DNA of 64,000 nt from Closterium sp. Naga37s-1 (lineage: Eukaryota; Streptophyta; Zygnematophyceae; Desmidiales; Closteriaceae), in contig CANJKZ010000926.1 in assembly GCA_947471745.1 (NCBI GenBank), positions 619,501 through 683,500 on the forward strand, written 5' to 3'. Numbering within the stretch: the stretch's first letter is position 1; each line of letters starts with the position of its first letter. The notes beneath the pieces were generated by a model. That model made no database searches. It was not told the DNA's origin and saw only the letters and a program-made list of their open reading frames with translations. Positions 31,236 to 41,596 of this stretch are shown piece after piece. The translations under genes and the position numbers were made by a program.

Positions 31236-31701
31236 ACAGCACTAACGCGGTCAGCACCGTCTCGATCTCCTGTGCTCGAGCTCTCCGCCGATGTTGGTGG
31301 GGTTGCGCTGCTTCTTGGTGTGGACTCGGCCTGCCAGCTGCCTCCGGCTCCTCTTCCGTTGGCTGGTGCCCCGTGCGCACCGCCGATTGACGCCAGTCCG
31401 CGAAAGTGACGCAGCCGCATGTCCAGAGTGCCGTCGCGGCGTCGGCGCCGGTGACCGCGGCGAGCGGCGTCCCCGAAACGGCCCGCAAGGTTTCTCCTGA
31501 GTCTGCGCCGCCTCACGCGGCGCTTCCCTCCGTGTCACGATTCTCCTCGTCGCTGTCCCTCCCCATCGTATCGTTCTGCGCATCGCGGCGGCCGTGGCGG
31601 CTGGAGGGGAGGTTACGGTCGCGGCCATGGCGGCTTGAATGAGGTGCAGCAGCTGCGTGCCGACCTGCAGGGGATGCTGGCTGCTGCCCCCCCACCCCCC
31701 C

Positions 31702-31744
<43 letters not shown>

Positions 31745-32126
31745 TCTTGCTGCTGCTGTTCCCCCTGCGGCGCCTCCTCCCTCACTTCCCCATCCTGCTG
31801 TCGGGGTGTTTCCGTCGCAGGTGCAAGTGCCCACGGTGACGCTTGCGCAGCTGTGGTGCTTGGTGGAGTGTCAGCAGGCCCTGACAATGATTCTGGTGAA
31901 CGCGCACTTTGCCATTCTCCGGAGCCCAGAGAGCACTCTCGATCCGCGTCCGAGAGCTGATTGCTTGACGGTGGCTGCACAGTTTGCCTTCCTCCTGTTA
32001 CCCGTGCTGGCAGCGCCCGCGCAGGGAGGCGTTGCTGTCTCACAGCTGGACGATACGGTCCAGGGTCTGACTCGGCTGCTCCGCGCCGGTGGCGGAGTTG
32101 AAGCTGTCAGCGCGACCGCGTTAGTG
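31236..32126. mobile_element. Candidate CACTA-type DNA element
   Basis: The left end CACTAACGCGGTC (31236-31248) is exactly the reverse complement of the right end GACCGCGTTAGTG (32114-32126), giving perfect 13-bp terminal inverted repeats that begin CACTA. The flanking trinucleotides are CAG and GTC, so the 3-bp duplication expected for this superfamily is not seen. A further CACTAACGCGG follows at 32136-32146, forming a hairpin with the right end. No transposase was recognised. The interior holds a proline-rich frame and a long poly(C) run. Confidence 0.45.
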
Positions 32127-32141
32127 GTCCGACAGCACTAA
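31635..32141 (+). CDS. Hypothetical proline-rich open frame in the CACTA-like element
   Basis: A 168-codon frame starts MNEVQQLRADLQGML, runs through a proline tract encoded by a poly(C) run, and ends with a non-repetitive, hydrophobic and possibly helical half (LAQLWCLVECQQALTMILVN and more). It stops inside the hairpin just beyond the right terminal repeat. The second half looks more protein-like than the repeat shadows nearby. No family was recognised. It could be a captured gene fragment or chance. Confidence 0.25.
31703..31743. repeat. 41-nt poly(C) run
   Basis: Forty-one consecutive cytosines, preceded by further short C-runs from 31687. The minus strand is the corresponding poly(G). 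Confidence 0.95.
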
Positions 32142-32326
32142 CGCGGAGGACCATGCGTGGAATCCTCGCGGCACTGGATGCCCGTCTGATGTAGTTTCGG
32201 GCACCTGTCGCATGTAGACACGTTGCATTGTGATGTCTATATGTTCAATGCGTCTACGATTGATGTCGTGTCTTGGTATTCTAGTATTGTAGTCGCTTAT
32301 GTCTTGCCACCAGGAGCGCCAGCACC

Positions 32327-32853
32327 GATTTTTCAAACACCAAATGAACTAATGAGAAAAGGGAAGCCCCGTGGGGCCCTTATATAACTAGGAAGCTAGG
32401 GAAGAGGGCTGAGGGAAGAGGGCAGAGATTAAGCCCCCATCTCTCTCTCTCGCTCTCCCTGAGCGCCGAGTTTTCAAACACCAAATGAACTAATGAGAAA
32501 AGAGAAGCCCCGTGGGGCCCTTATATAGCTAGGAAGCTAGGGAAGAGGGCTGAGAAAAGAGGGCAGAGACTAAGTCCCCATCTTTCTCTCTCGCTCTCCC
32601 TTAGCGCCGAGTTTTCAAACACCAAATGAACTAATGATAAAGGGGAAGCCCCATGGGGCCCTTATATAGCTAGGAAGCTAAAAACGAGGGCTGAGGGAAG
32701 AGGGCAGAGACTAAGTCCCGATCTCTCTCTCGCTCTCCCTGAAGCCGATTTTTCAAACACCAAATAAACTAATGAGAAAAGGGAAGCCCCGTGGGGCCCT
32801 TATATAGCTAGGAATCTAGGGAAGAGGGCTGAGGGAAGAGGGCAGAGACTAAG

Positions 32854-32894
<41 letters not shown>

Positions 32895-33310
32895 CTCCCT
32901 GAAGCCGATTATTCAAACACCAAATGAACTAACGAGAAAAGATAGAGCCACGTGGGGCCCTTATATAGCTAGGAAGCTAGGGAAGAGGGCTGAGGGAAGA
33001 GGGCATAGAGTAAGTCCCCATCTCTCTCTCTCGCTCTCCTTGAAGCCGATTTTTCAAACACAAAATGAACTAATGAGAAAAGGGAAGCCCCATGGGGCCC
33101 TTATATAGCTAGGAAGCTAGGGAAGAGGGCTGAGGGAAGAGGGCTGAGACTAAGTCCCCATTTCTCTCTCTCGCTCTCCCTGAAGCTGATTTTATAAACA
33201 CCAAATGAACTAATGAGAAAAGGGAAGCCCCGTGGGGTCCTTCTATAGCTAGGAAGCTATGGAAGAGGGCTGAGGGAAGAGGGCAGAGACTAAGTCCCCC
33301 CCTCTCTCTC
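32327..33310 (+). repeat. Seven-copy ~140-bp tandem array with TATA-like boxes
   Basis: Units begin near 32327, 32469, 32611, 32747, 32907, 33048 and 33188, with a period of 136-160 bp. Each has TCAAACAC-AAATGAACTAATGA (slightly altered in the last), a GCCCCGTGGGGC-type palindrome, CCCTTATATAGCTAGGAAG and a CTCTCTCTCTCGCTCTCCCT tract. The TATATA core is kept in six units; the last reads TTCTATAG. Unequal pyrimidine tracts explain the length variation. No gene start is obvious at the downstream end, where a pyrimidine tract and CTCCTGCAG resemble a splice acceptor. Confidence 0.85.
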
Positions 33311-33546
33311 TTCCTTCTCTTCTCTCCTGCAGGCTGAAGGTGGGAGCACTGGAGCAAGGGCGGGAGAGTGGAGTCCACCCTCTAACTCACCTCCTACTCT
33401 CTCCCTTTTCCCTTCCCTCCCAGCAGCACCCGGCCTGGACCACAGAGGAGTCTCTCCCTCCCCTATTCCCCCCTTCTCTTTCCACTTCCCAGCAGCCTCA
33501 GCATCATGGCGCTCTGCACGGCTGTGGCAGGTACAGGTGAGGAAGC

Positions 33547-33792
33547 ATGGGGGTGAAGTGTGGGGTGGGTGGGTGGGGAGCATGGGAGCAAGTGGGGAGT
33601 TCACTGCCTTATGGACAGCATCTCCTGGGGTTGTGTCTTGTGGGTGGGGTGTGGTGGGTTGAATCTGCGCGGCACGGCACTCGGTGCTCAAGTAACCGAT
33701 CTGACGTGCAAGGCCTAATGGACACCGTCAGAGCCGACCGGCCGGCGGCTCTAGTTCGCATCAGCTCTGGCTACGTCAGGGGTGGGATTTGA
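33547..33792 (+). CDS. Small open frame shared by both host-segment copies
   Basis: An 81-codon frame (MGVKCGVGGWGAWEQVG...) has an equal-length, in-register counterpart at 56742-56987. The two proteins are alike along their whole length. There is no recognisable domain, and much of it reads through intron-like G-rich sequence, so coding is doubtful. Confidence 0.2.
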   Translation: MGVKCGVGGWGAWEQVGSSLPYGQHLLGLCLVGGVWWVESARHGTRCSSNRSDVQGLMDTVRADRPAALVRISSGYVRGGI

Positions 33793-33904
33793 GTATTGGG
33801 CTGGAAACGATTTTCCACTACCACACCTCGCCGCACAAGGTACATCCTCTGAGGGTGTTGTTTCCTTGAGAAAGTGGGCTGTCTGCTGCTCCTACTGCTG
33901 GCAA

Positions 33905-34290
33905 GTGAAGGTGAGGAGGGGCAGAAACCTCTTGGGAGGGTGAATGTAAGAAAAGGGGCTGAAACCCCTTGGGTGGGTGAGGGGAAAAGAATGGGCTGAA
34001 ACCCCTTGGGTGGGTGATTGGAGAGAAGGTGATGAAACTCCTTGGGTGGTTGAGTGAAAGAGAAGGGGCTGGAACCCCTTGGGTGGGTGAGTGGAAATGA
34101 AGGGTCTGAAACCCCTTGGGTTGGTGAGTGGAGAGAAGGGGATGAAACTCCTTGGGTGGTTGAGTGAAAGAGAAGGGCCTGAAACCCCTTGGGTGGGTGA
34201 GTGAAGAGAAGGGACTGAAACCCCTTCAGTGGGTGAGTGGAAAAGAAGGGGCTCAAACCCCTTGGGTGGGCGAGTGGAAGATAAGGTGGG
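33905..34290. repeat. ~38-bp tandem repeat in host segment 1
   Basis: About nine to ten units of the type GAAACCCCTTGGGTGGGTGAGTGGAGAGAAGGGGCT occur in tandem. A two- to three-unit version is found in the second copy of the segment (57115-57195). The array is followed by two copies of a ~36-bp GGGTGGTTGGA-TTGTGGGTGGATGG unit (34287-34360). Confidence 0.85.
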
Positions 34291-34300
34291 TGGTTGGATT

Positions 34301-34885
34301 TGTGGGTGGATGGATGGGGGTGGGTGGTTGGAGTTGTGGGTGGATGGATGGGGGTGCGTGGTTGTGGGTGGGTTTTAGACATGGGAGGAGGGGCAAGAAA
34401 ACCCCCCTACCGCAGACTTTTGCAAGGCTGGTGGAGGCGCGCGGATGAGAGAAACATGTCGTTGTTGTAGGGGTGGTTGGTCATGTGAGGTGGCGGTCTT
34501 CTGCAACTCGTGCACTTGCTCTGGCCTGACGGAAAATCATTGACGATTACAAACCAAGGATTCATGCAACAAACATATATAGTTGTTCAAAAGTTCTTCA
34601 TGCGGCGGGCCCGTCTGAAGGCAAAAAGCGCTGAAAACTTGTTCCAGGGTATCTAGGATTGTGGCAAATACGATCGTGCTGGGCGATCCCGAATCCGAGT
34701 AGGTCACGCTTTCAAAAAGTCAGCACTTTTGACTGTACCGGTAGCTTAGTTGAAATCCTGGATTTTACATGTTTCGTTCTTCACCCAACTTATTTGATAT
34801 ACTAGTCTCCATTTTCTACTCTCCACCCACGCATAAATGTCAAACATGTGTTTAACAAATTTAAAGAAATTGTTATCGTTGTTTA
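34301..34885. other. Interval without recognised features
   Basis: After the GGGTGG repeats, the sequence from about 34400 is unique-looking and increasingly AT-rich. No open frame, RNA gene or repeat structure was recognised. Confidence 0.5.
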
Positions 34886-35394
34886 TGTTAGAGGGCCCTA
34901 CGACAGCAAGGGCCCTCACGATATGTTTGACTTGGCAGGTCGGCGCCTGGTGACTACGTGTGACTATGTGCAGCTGCGCAGGAGTCCGCGTGAAGAAGCA
35001 CGAGTCTGTGGGAGTCGTTAGTGCTTCCTTGGGAGTCACACCAATCCTTGCTGTGTTGGTGGAGTGGTGCGCACGGAAGCGAGAAGTCGATGCTGAGTTG
35101 GGTTGGGAAATTGGCGAGGCGCGTTCGCTCACCCACACACCACTTTCATGGGGTTGGGTTACACCGAAGCGCCACGCAACCTTTGTCAAACCCTCGCTTG
35201 CCTATATCTTTTGTGTGTTTGCTTTTGTATGCATGCAACATATTACAATTCTACTTGGCCCAAAATGCTACTTGGATTCTCACTTAGTCGTTTGAACACG
35301 AGCACAACCGAAACTCTACCGAGTTGATGGTGCAACATCGTTCATATAGCTAAAGCTCTCTCGCTGTCGCTACGCTCTCCATTATATTCCTTCA
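34886..35394 (+). repeat. 5' LTR of copia B
   Basis: It is 509 bp, from TGTTAGAGGGCCC to CCTTCA. It matches 41039-41592 closely apart from a 49-bp gap after GGTCGGCGCCTGG. Confidence 0.88.
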
Positions 35395-35411
35395 TGGTGC
35401 GGTGAGCGTGG
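35395..35411 (+). promoter_or_regulatory. Primer-binding-site position of copia B
   Basis: TGGTGCGGTGAGCGTGG follows the LTR directly. The identical 17 bases follow the 5' LTR of element C at 43894-43910 although the LTRs themselves differ, so this is a conserved primer site. It is not the usual initiator-methionine sequence; the tRNA was not identified. Confidence 0.7.
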
Positions 35412-35667
35412 AACGAACACGCATAGCTTTCCGTCGACGTTCGTTAGTATACTCGCCTTGGCGTGCGGCATTAGTGAAGGGCGCTCATTAATTTAAGTTG
35501 AACCTCTCTTAATTTCCCTCCAGTTACGCTCTCGGACCCAAGGATAGGGCGTTTGGTAATTCATTACCACTCGTCTGAGGACCCTTGTGAGGTGACCCCG
35601 AGACGAGGGATTTAAGGAAGGAACAATTTATTTTAATTTGTGGCACCTTATAGAGACGTCGTAGAGG

Positions 35668-36761
35668 ATGAGTACGGAGGAGGCGGACGTTGAGGCCGGC
35701 AATATTCGCGCATTAGAGGAGGATCTCGTAGCCCGTCATTCTCGTGGTGAGCTTAGTGATATCGCGTATGAGCTCATGCAGGAGGGATTACGCGCTCGTC
35801 GGCGTCGCGATCATCCCTCGCCACGTGTAGAGAATGTTGAGCAAGCTGCGGGAGGTACTAGTGCGTGGGATATGGCTGTCGATGGCGGAAATAGCGATGA
35901 CGAGGAGCTTGATGGGTTGATGTCGCGTGGGGTCCTGCGAGGACCGACTCGGTTTAGTACGGCTAGCGTCGGCGGTGTACAGGAGCGTGTTCATCGAGCG
36001 GCGGCGTCACGAGAGCGTGCGAATGTAGGACGACGGAGCGTTGCTGGAGGAGGGAATGCGGAGGAGTACGATAGTGAGGCTATGCCGGGCGTTACCCCGA
36101 TTGGATCGATGACGAGGGACGAGGGAATAGCCCCCAACTATGGCCTTTTCAAATTCACTCCAGACAAGATCGTCGTACTTAGGCCGTTAGAAGGACGTCA
36201 CGACCTGTCGACGTGGGTAGAATCTATAGAGCCCCAGCTTGAGATCGCCCAGCTTAAGCGATTCATCGACGATGAAGTTGCGCCCCCAGCGCATGCAGTT
36301 GCGCTTGTCACACAGTTTCGCGCATGCAGTTACTGACATTCACCACGATTTCACGATGCTGCTCCCCCACCGTACAGATCGCCCTTAAGGCGTGTCGCAT
36401 GAAGGTAGATGCCGACTTTCAGGCGTGGCAGTTTATCATGCGCACGTACATGGCGAAGGACGACCTGTACATAGGTCAGTTAGAGCAGGCGCTCACTAAC
36501 CTCGAGATGGGAGAACACGAGTCTGCCACGTCCTATTACAACCGTGCGCAGCAGATCCTAGTGAACCTGAGGATGGCCGGCGTAGATTACTCGCAGGCGT
36601 CGTACATTACTCACGTCGTGAAGGGGTTGCCGCAGCAGTACAACCTCTTACGCAGGATGCTGAAGCTGCCGCAGGTGCGCAAGGAGCTGGACGAGGACAC
36701 CCTCGCTAGCTACATCATCGAGGAGGAGTGTACGTTGGCGGCGGAGGGACGGAAGGACTAG
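35668..36761 (+). pseudogene. Gag of copia B (frameshift and stop)
   Basis: Gag starts MSTEEADVEAGNIRALEEDL at 35668 and is open to 36336. Around 36310-36340 the frame shifts, and the same protein continues to 36761 (KVDADFQAWQFIMRTYMAKD, then NLRMAGVDYSQASYITHVVK), where TAG interrupts it. The frame after the TAG is the one used by the zinc knuckle and pol. The second part matches the gag piece of element C at 44375. Confidence 0.88.
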
Positions 36762-36782
36762 TTTCTTCCCCAGGCTAACCAA

Positions 36783-39700
36783 GTGTTTACCAAGAAGGGT
36801 AAGCCCCAATTCCAACAGACTTCATCCCCTTCCCCTCCCACTACGGCACAGCAGCAACAGCCTAAGAATGGGGGTGGGGTTGGTGGGGGAGGGGAAAAGT
36901 GGAAAGGGGCTAAGGATGGCCAGTCCAATGGGGGGAAAGGAGGGTTCAAGGGGAATTGCTACGTGTGTGGGCAGCCGGGGCATATCGCGAAGTACTGTCG
37001 GCAGTGGGCGGATAAGGAGGCAGACAAGGGTGGAGAGGGTTCTGGAGGCAGCAGCGCGGGTGGCAAGGGGGGTGATGGCTCTAAGGGGAGCGGGCAGTCA
37101 TCATGTGCGATGGTGAAGCCCGTTGTAGAGCATCCTCCTCCCGTCATGCTGGAGCCTGAGGCCGGGGAGGGCTTACAGGCTGTTGCAGCTGTTGTGAAGG
37201 CGAACCCGAGCGTCGTGCTACTTGATAGCGGATGCTCCCACCATCTCATGGGAGATCGCTCTGCCTTTGTGGAGATGAGCAGCGGCGGCGGTATCAAACA
37301 GGTTATCGGCTTCAACGGCGCTCCTCAGGAGGTGCAAGGGCGAGGCACATTCGCTCTCCTTGGAGACGGGGGCAGGCGTGTCTTGGTGCCGGACGTGCTG
37401 TACGTACCTGGAGTGCAGGCGAGTCTTCTTTCTGCTGGGCAGCTGCGTGATAGTGGCGTGCAACTGCTGGATGCCGGGGACGTGACTCTGCTGCGCGCGC
37501 CAGATGGGTCGCTCCTTGGTCGTACGGAGTTCAAGGGACGTGTTCTCTGCACGAACTTCCAGCCATGCTCGACGCAGCAGCAGGAGGGTGAAACGGTGGC
37601 CCTGCGCACTTTGGCGACGGGCGTACGATCTAAGGTGGACAAGTGGCATGCGCGCCTCGCACACGTCGGTGTGGACGCCATAGAGCGTACTGCGGCTCAC
37701 GGGTCAGTGACGGGCTTGGAGTTGGAGAAGGGGGGCAAGTCAGGCATGCCATGCGTCTCCTGTGTTGGGGGGGAAATCACCCGTCATACCTTTCCTTCTG
37801 TGGGAGAGGAGGAGGATGAACTGCTTGGGGTGGTGCATGCTGACCTGTGTGGCCCTTTTCGTGAAGCAGCTAAGGATGGCAGCCGCTACTTCTTGGTGCT
37901 GAAGGATCGCAAGACGCGGTTCGTCTGGGCCTACCATTTGGCCAAGAAAAGCGATGCACTGGCGGCGTTCCAGAAGTGGCTCCCGATGGCAGAGCGGCAT
38001 TGCAAGACCACGGTGAAGGTGCTGCGCACTGATCGGGGTGGCGAGTTCCTGGGACACGACTTCACCCTCTTCCTTGACGAGAAAGGCATCCTCCATTACC
38101 TCACGTGCCCGTACACGCCAGAGCAGAACGGGATGGCGGAGAGGGAGATGCGCAGCATTGCGGAGGCTGTGCGGACGATGTTGCTGCACATGGGTGTGCA
38201 GCATCACCGGTGGCACCTGGCGCTGGCGCAGGCCGTCTGGGTGCGCAACCGTGTGGAGCACGCCTCGCTGCCCTCTGGTGTGACACCGTACGAGCTCGCC
38301 TTCCGACGCAAACCCGATGTCAGTATGGTCCGTGTATGGGGCTGCATGCTGCAGTACATGGTGCCGCAGTCGCAGCGCAGGGGGAAGCTGGCGCCTAAGG
38401 CTCGTTGGGGGTTGCACTTGGGGGTGTCAGCGGCGAGCAAGGGCTGGCACATGCTGGACTTGGAGTCCAACCGCCTTATCACCACTGTGGAAGCAGTTTT
38501 CTATGAGACCATGTCCTTGGCAGGATGGAAGGCTTGGCATCAGCAGGAGCATGGGGGGCGTCCGATGCCCTATGAGCCCCTTCCTTCACTCTTCCCAGGC
38601 ACTCTTGAGGAGGAGGTGGAGGAGGACGAAGTGGTCGCACCTCCTGCTATGCCCTATGTCCCTACCTCAGTCCCCACCCCACCTCCTCTTACAGTGTACC
38701 CTCGTGTGGTTCCTCCTACCGCGCCTCCTCCATCCTCACCCCCCTTGGCTACCCCTCCTCCTCCTCTTATTCCCTCTCCTCTTCCACCCTCCATTTCTCC
38801 TGCACCTGCCCCACCCTCCTCTTCGTCTTCCACGGCGCCGCCCGTTGGTGAGGGGGGGACAGTGGTGTCGCCGTCTGTGATGATCACCGACGGGCAGCGC
38901 CTTGTGACTGAGCAGCTGCAGGACGAGAGCAGCATGGATGGAGTGCAGCAAAGTGGGGGGCAGGAGACAGGGGAGCAGCAGACAGGGGAGCAGCAGATTG
39001 GGGAGCAGCAGATAGGGGAGGAGCAGATTGGGGAGCAACAGACAGGGGACCCTCAGACAGGGGAGCAGGAGATGTGGGGAATTAGAGATGGTGGTCGTGT
39101 GTTGGTTTCTGGGACGATCACTGCACCGCCGCTGCGTCGCTCCACTCGCATCACTCGTGGTGTCCCGCCTGTTAAGTATGCTTGAGCAGTAGTGATTGAG
39201 CCGGCGGGTTTGGATGACGAGGAGGAGGACGAGGAGTGGACGGACCTGGACCCAGACGTGGTGGCCGACCCTGAGAGGCAGTGGGATATAGCTAAGATGA
39301 CAGTGAAGGAGGCCTTGGGCTGCTGGAAGGGCGACAAGGTGAAGGATGCGATGGATGAGGAGATGTGGAGCTTGATTGAGCAGGGGACGTGGGAGTTGGT
39401 TCCGCGTCCGCCAGGGGTGAATGTGATGAAGAACCGCTGGATTTTGAACACCAAGTTCCGACCGGATGGGATAGTGGAGCGTGAGAAGTCGAGGCTGGTG
39501 GTGAAGGGGTTCACACAGGTGGCAGGGGTGGACTATGAGGAGACGTACGCCCCTGTGGGAAGCTATGTGATGGCGCGTGTGCTTCTGGCGATCGCAGCTG
39601 CGCTCGATTTGGACCTGATGCAGCTGGATGTGAAAAACGCGTTCCTTCATGGCGTGCTGGACCGAGACCTTTACATGGAGCAGCCGAGCTACTACGAGGA

Positions 39701-40874
39701 TGGGACTCCTCGTGTCTGTAAGTTGGTGAAGAGTCTGTATGGGCTCAAGGAGTGCCCGATGTTGTGGTATGAGGCCTTGGATGGGGTGCTGCTTGGGGCT
39801 GGATGGAAGAAGAGCCAGGTGGATGAGGCTCTGTACTTCAAGAGTGATGCTGAGGGGGAGATGTGCTGGCTGCTGGTCTATATGGATGACTTGCTTGCTG
39901 CCAGCCGCAGTCAGAGCATGCTGGGGGAGCTACGTGACCTGCTGCAGAGTGCCTTTCAGCTGCGGGAGATTAGCCCTGTGGAGAAGTATCTGGGCTTGCA
40001 GCTGATTCGGGACAGGCCTACGAGGAGGCTCTGGCTGCACCAGGGGGCCTATGTGGACAAGGTTCATAGGCGCTTCTTTGACGGGGAGCAGCCGCTGCGA
40101 GTGCCTCGCACCCCTCTTTCCTCTGACCCTTTCAGTGTGCAGACCTTCGAGGATGTGGGATGGCAGTCTCGCCAGGAGGAGGAGTACAGGCAGAAGGTGG
40201 GATCCTTGCAGTTCGCGGCCTGTACCACCCGTCCCGACATCTCCTTCGCCTGCAGCAAGTTGGGGTCGGGCCAGACTGTGCGGAGTGATCAGCACTGGAA
40301 GGAGTTGGACCGGTACTTGGCGTACTTGGTGGGGAGCAGGGATGTGGCGCTGGAGTTTGGTGGTGGGCCGGAGTCCTTGGAGCTGGTGTGCTACGCCGAT
40401 GCTGATGATGCAGGGGACAAGCAGAACAGGACTAGCACTGGTGGCTATGTCTTCGTGCTCGGAGGTGCTGCTGTCTCTTGGGCGAGCCAGAGGATTCGTT
40501 GCGCCACCCTCTCCTCCACTGAGTCTGAGTACGTTGCTGCTGTGGAGGCTGGGAAGGAGGCGTGCAGGCTGCGCTTCCTGCTGGCAGAGTTTCAACTGCT
40601 AAGGAGTGAGGAACCCACTACCCTCTTTGTGGACAACTCCTCCGCCATTTCAGTGGCAGGTGGCATGGGGCTCAAGGGGAGCCTCAAGCACATGGAGCGT
40701 CGCCACATGTGGCTGCAGCACATGGTCAAGCGCAGGAAGCTGCAGCTGCAGTACATCCCTACGAGCGAGCAGCCTGCTGACTACCTTACAAAGGCGTTGC
40801 ATTTCCCTGCCTTCAGCCGTTGCTTCGAGGCTGTGGGGCAGGTGAGGCTCTCGAGCGAGGGGAGTGAGACCTAG
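36783..40874 (+). pseudogene. Zinc knuckle, protease, integrase, RT and RNase H of copia B
   Basis: One reading frame runs from 36762 to 40874 with a single internal stop, TGA at 39183-39185, between integrase and RT. In order it contains a canonical zinc knuckle CYVCGQPGHIAKYC (about 36957), the protease motif LDSGCSHHLMG, integrase motifs HADLCGPF, LRTDRGGEFLG and NGMAEREMRS, a proline-rich linker, QQTGEQQIGEQ repeats (about 38960-39070), the RT motifs QLDVKNAFLHG and YMDDLLAA, and the RNase H motifs YADADDAG, STESEYVA and FVDNSSA. All catalytic residues seen are intact, so the only visible pol lesion is the TGA. Gag carries the other two. Confidence 0.9.
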
Positions 40875-41038
40875 ACACTCCATGATGGGGATGGTGCCAT
40901 GGCCTATCCATGGCTGGTGCGGTGCGTGTTTGCACTTTGAGAGTGCTTTGTTTGTGTGTGTGTCCCTTTGTTTTGGCGTGTATGCGTGTATGTACGCCCT
41001 GTGATTATAAAGGGCTTTGCTGTAGTATGGCAGGGGAG

Positions 41039-41596
41039 TGTTAGAGGGCCCTACGACAGCAAGGGCCCTCACGATATGTTTGACTTGGCAGGTCGGCGCC
41101 TGGCGACCTAGTCTACTCGGCACCGGCGTATGAGTTCGGTGGTGGTCGGGTGTGACTACGTGTGACTATGTGCAGCTGCGCAGGAGTCCGCGTGAAGAAG
41201 CACGAGTCTGTGGGAGTCGTTGGTGCTTCCTTGGGAGTCACACCAATCCTTGCTGTGTTGGTAGAGTGGTGTGCACGGAAGCGAGAAGTCGATGCTGAGT
41301 TGGGTTGGGAAATTGGCGAGGCGCGTTCGCTCACCCACACACCACTTTCGTGGGGTTGGGTTACACCGAAGCGCCACGCAACCTTTGTCAAACCCTCGCT
41401 TGCCTATATCTTTTGTGTGTTTGCTTTTGAATGCATGCAACATATTACAATTCTACTTGGCCCAAAATGCTACTTGGATTCTCACTTAGTCGTTTGAACA
41501 CGAGCACAACCGAAACTCTACCGAGTTGATGGCGCAACATCGTTCATATAGCTAAAGCTCTTTCGCTGTCGCTAAGCTCTCCATTATATACGAACA
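41039..41596 (+). repeat. 3' LTR of copia B
   Basis: It starts TGTTAGAGGGCCC after GGCAGGGGAG and matches the 5' LTR to CTCCATTATAT (about 41592). The last bases differ from the 5' LTR, so the end at 41596 (CGAACA) is tentative. Confidence 0.8.

Larger units (their letters stand above)
33317..34300 (+). repeat. Host segment, copy 1 (uninterrupted)
   Basis: This stretch is matched, at roughly 90 per cent by eye, by 42736-42858 and 56628-57220. Those two pieces are one copy interrupted by element C. Shared landmarks are the CTGCAG/CTGTAG-GCTGAAGGTGGGAGCACTGG start, CAGCATCATGGC-CTCTGCACGG, and CTGCTCCTACTGCTGGCAAGTGAAGGTGAGG. The last encodes WAVCCSYCWQVK before a GT donor here and KKWDVRCSYCWQVK in copy 2, a C-x2-C pattern like the first half of a BED-type zinc finger. 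Its function is not known. Confidence 0.75.
34886..41596 (+). mobile_element. Copia element B (nearly complete, inactivated)
   Basis: LTRs begin TGTTAGAGGGCCCTACG at 34886 and 41039. The 5' LTR ends TTCA at 35394, directly before a 17-base TGGTGCGGTGAGCGTGG at the primer-binding position. The 3' LTR is preceded by GGCAGGGGAG. The interior encodes gag, protease, integrase, RT and RNase H in order, broken by one frameshift and two in-frame stops. The end of the 3' LTR is changed (ATATACGAACA), and no target duplication is found. The 3' LTR has about 49 bp absent from the 5' LTR. It belongs to the same lineage as element C but not to the short-LTR family. Confidence 0.9.

Noticed and set aside
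31231-32146. Non-LTR retrotransposon with a 16-bp target duplication (GACAGCACTAACGCGG twice)
   Set aside because: No poly(A) or simple-repeat tail precedes the second repeat, and no LINE or SINE features are seen. The inverted CACTA ends explain the words better.
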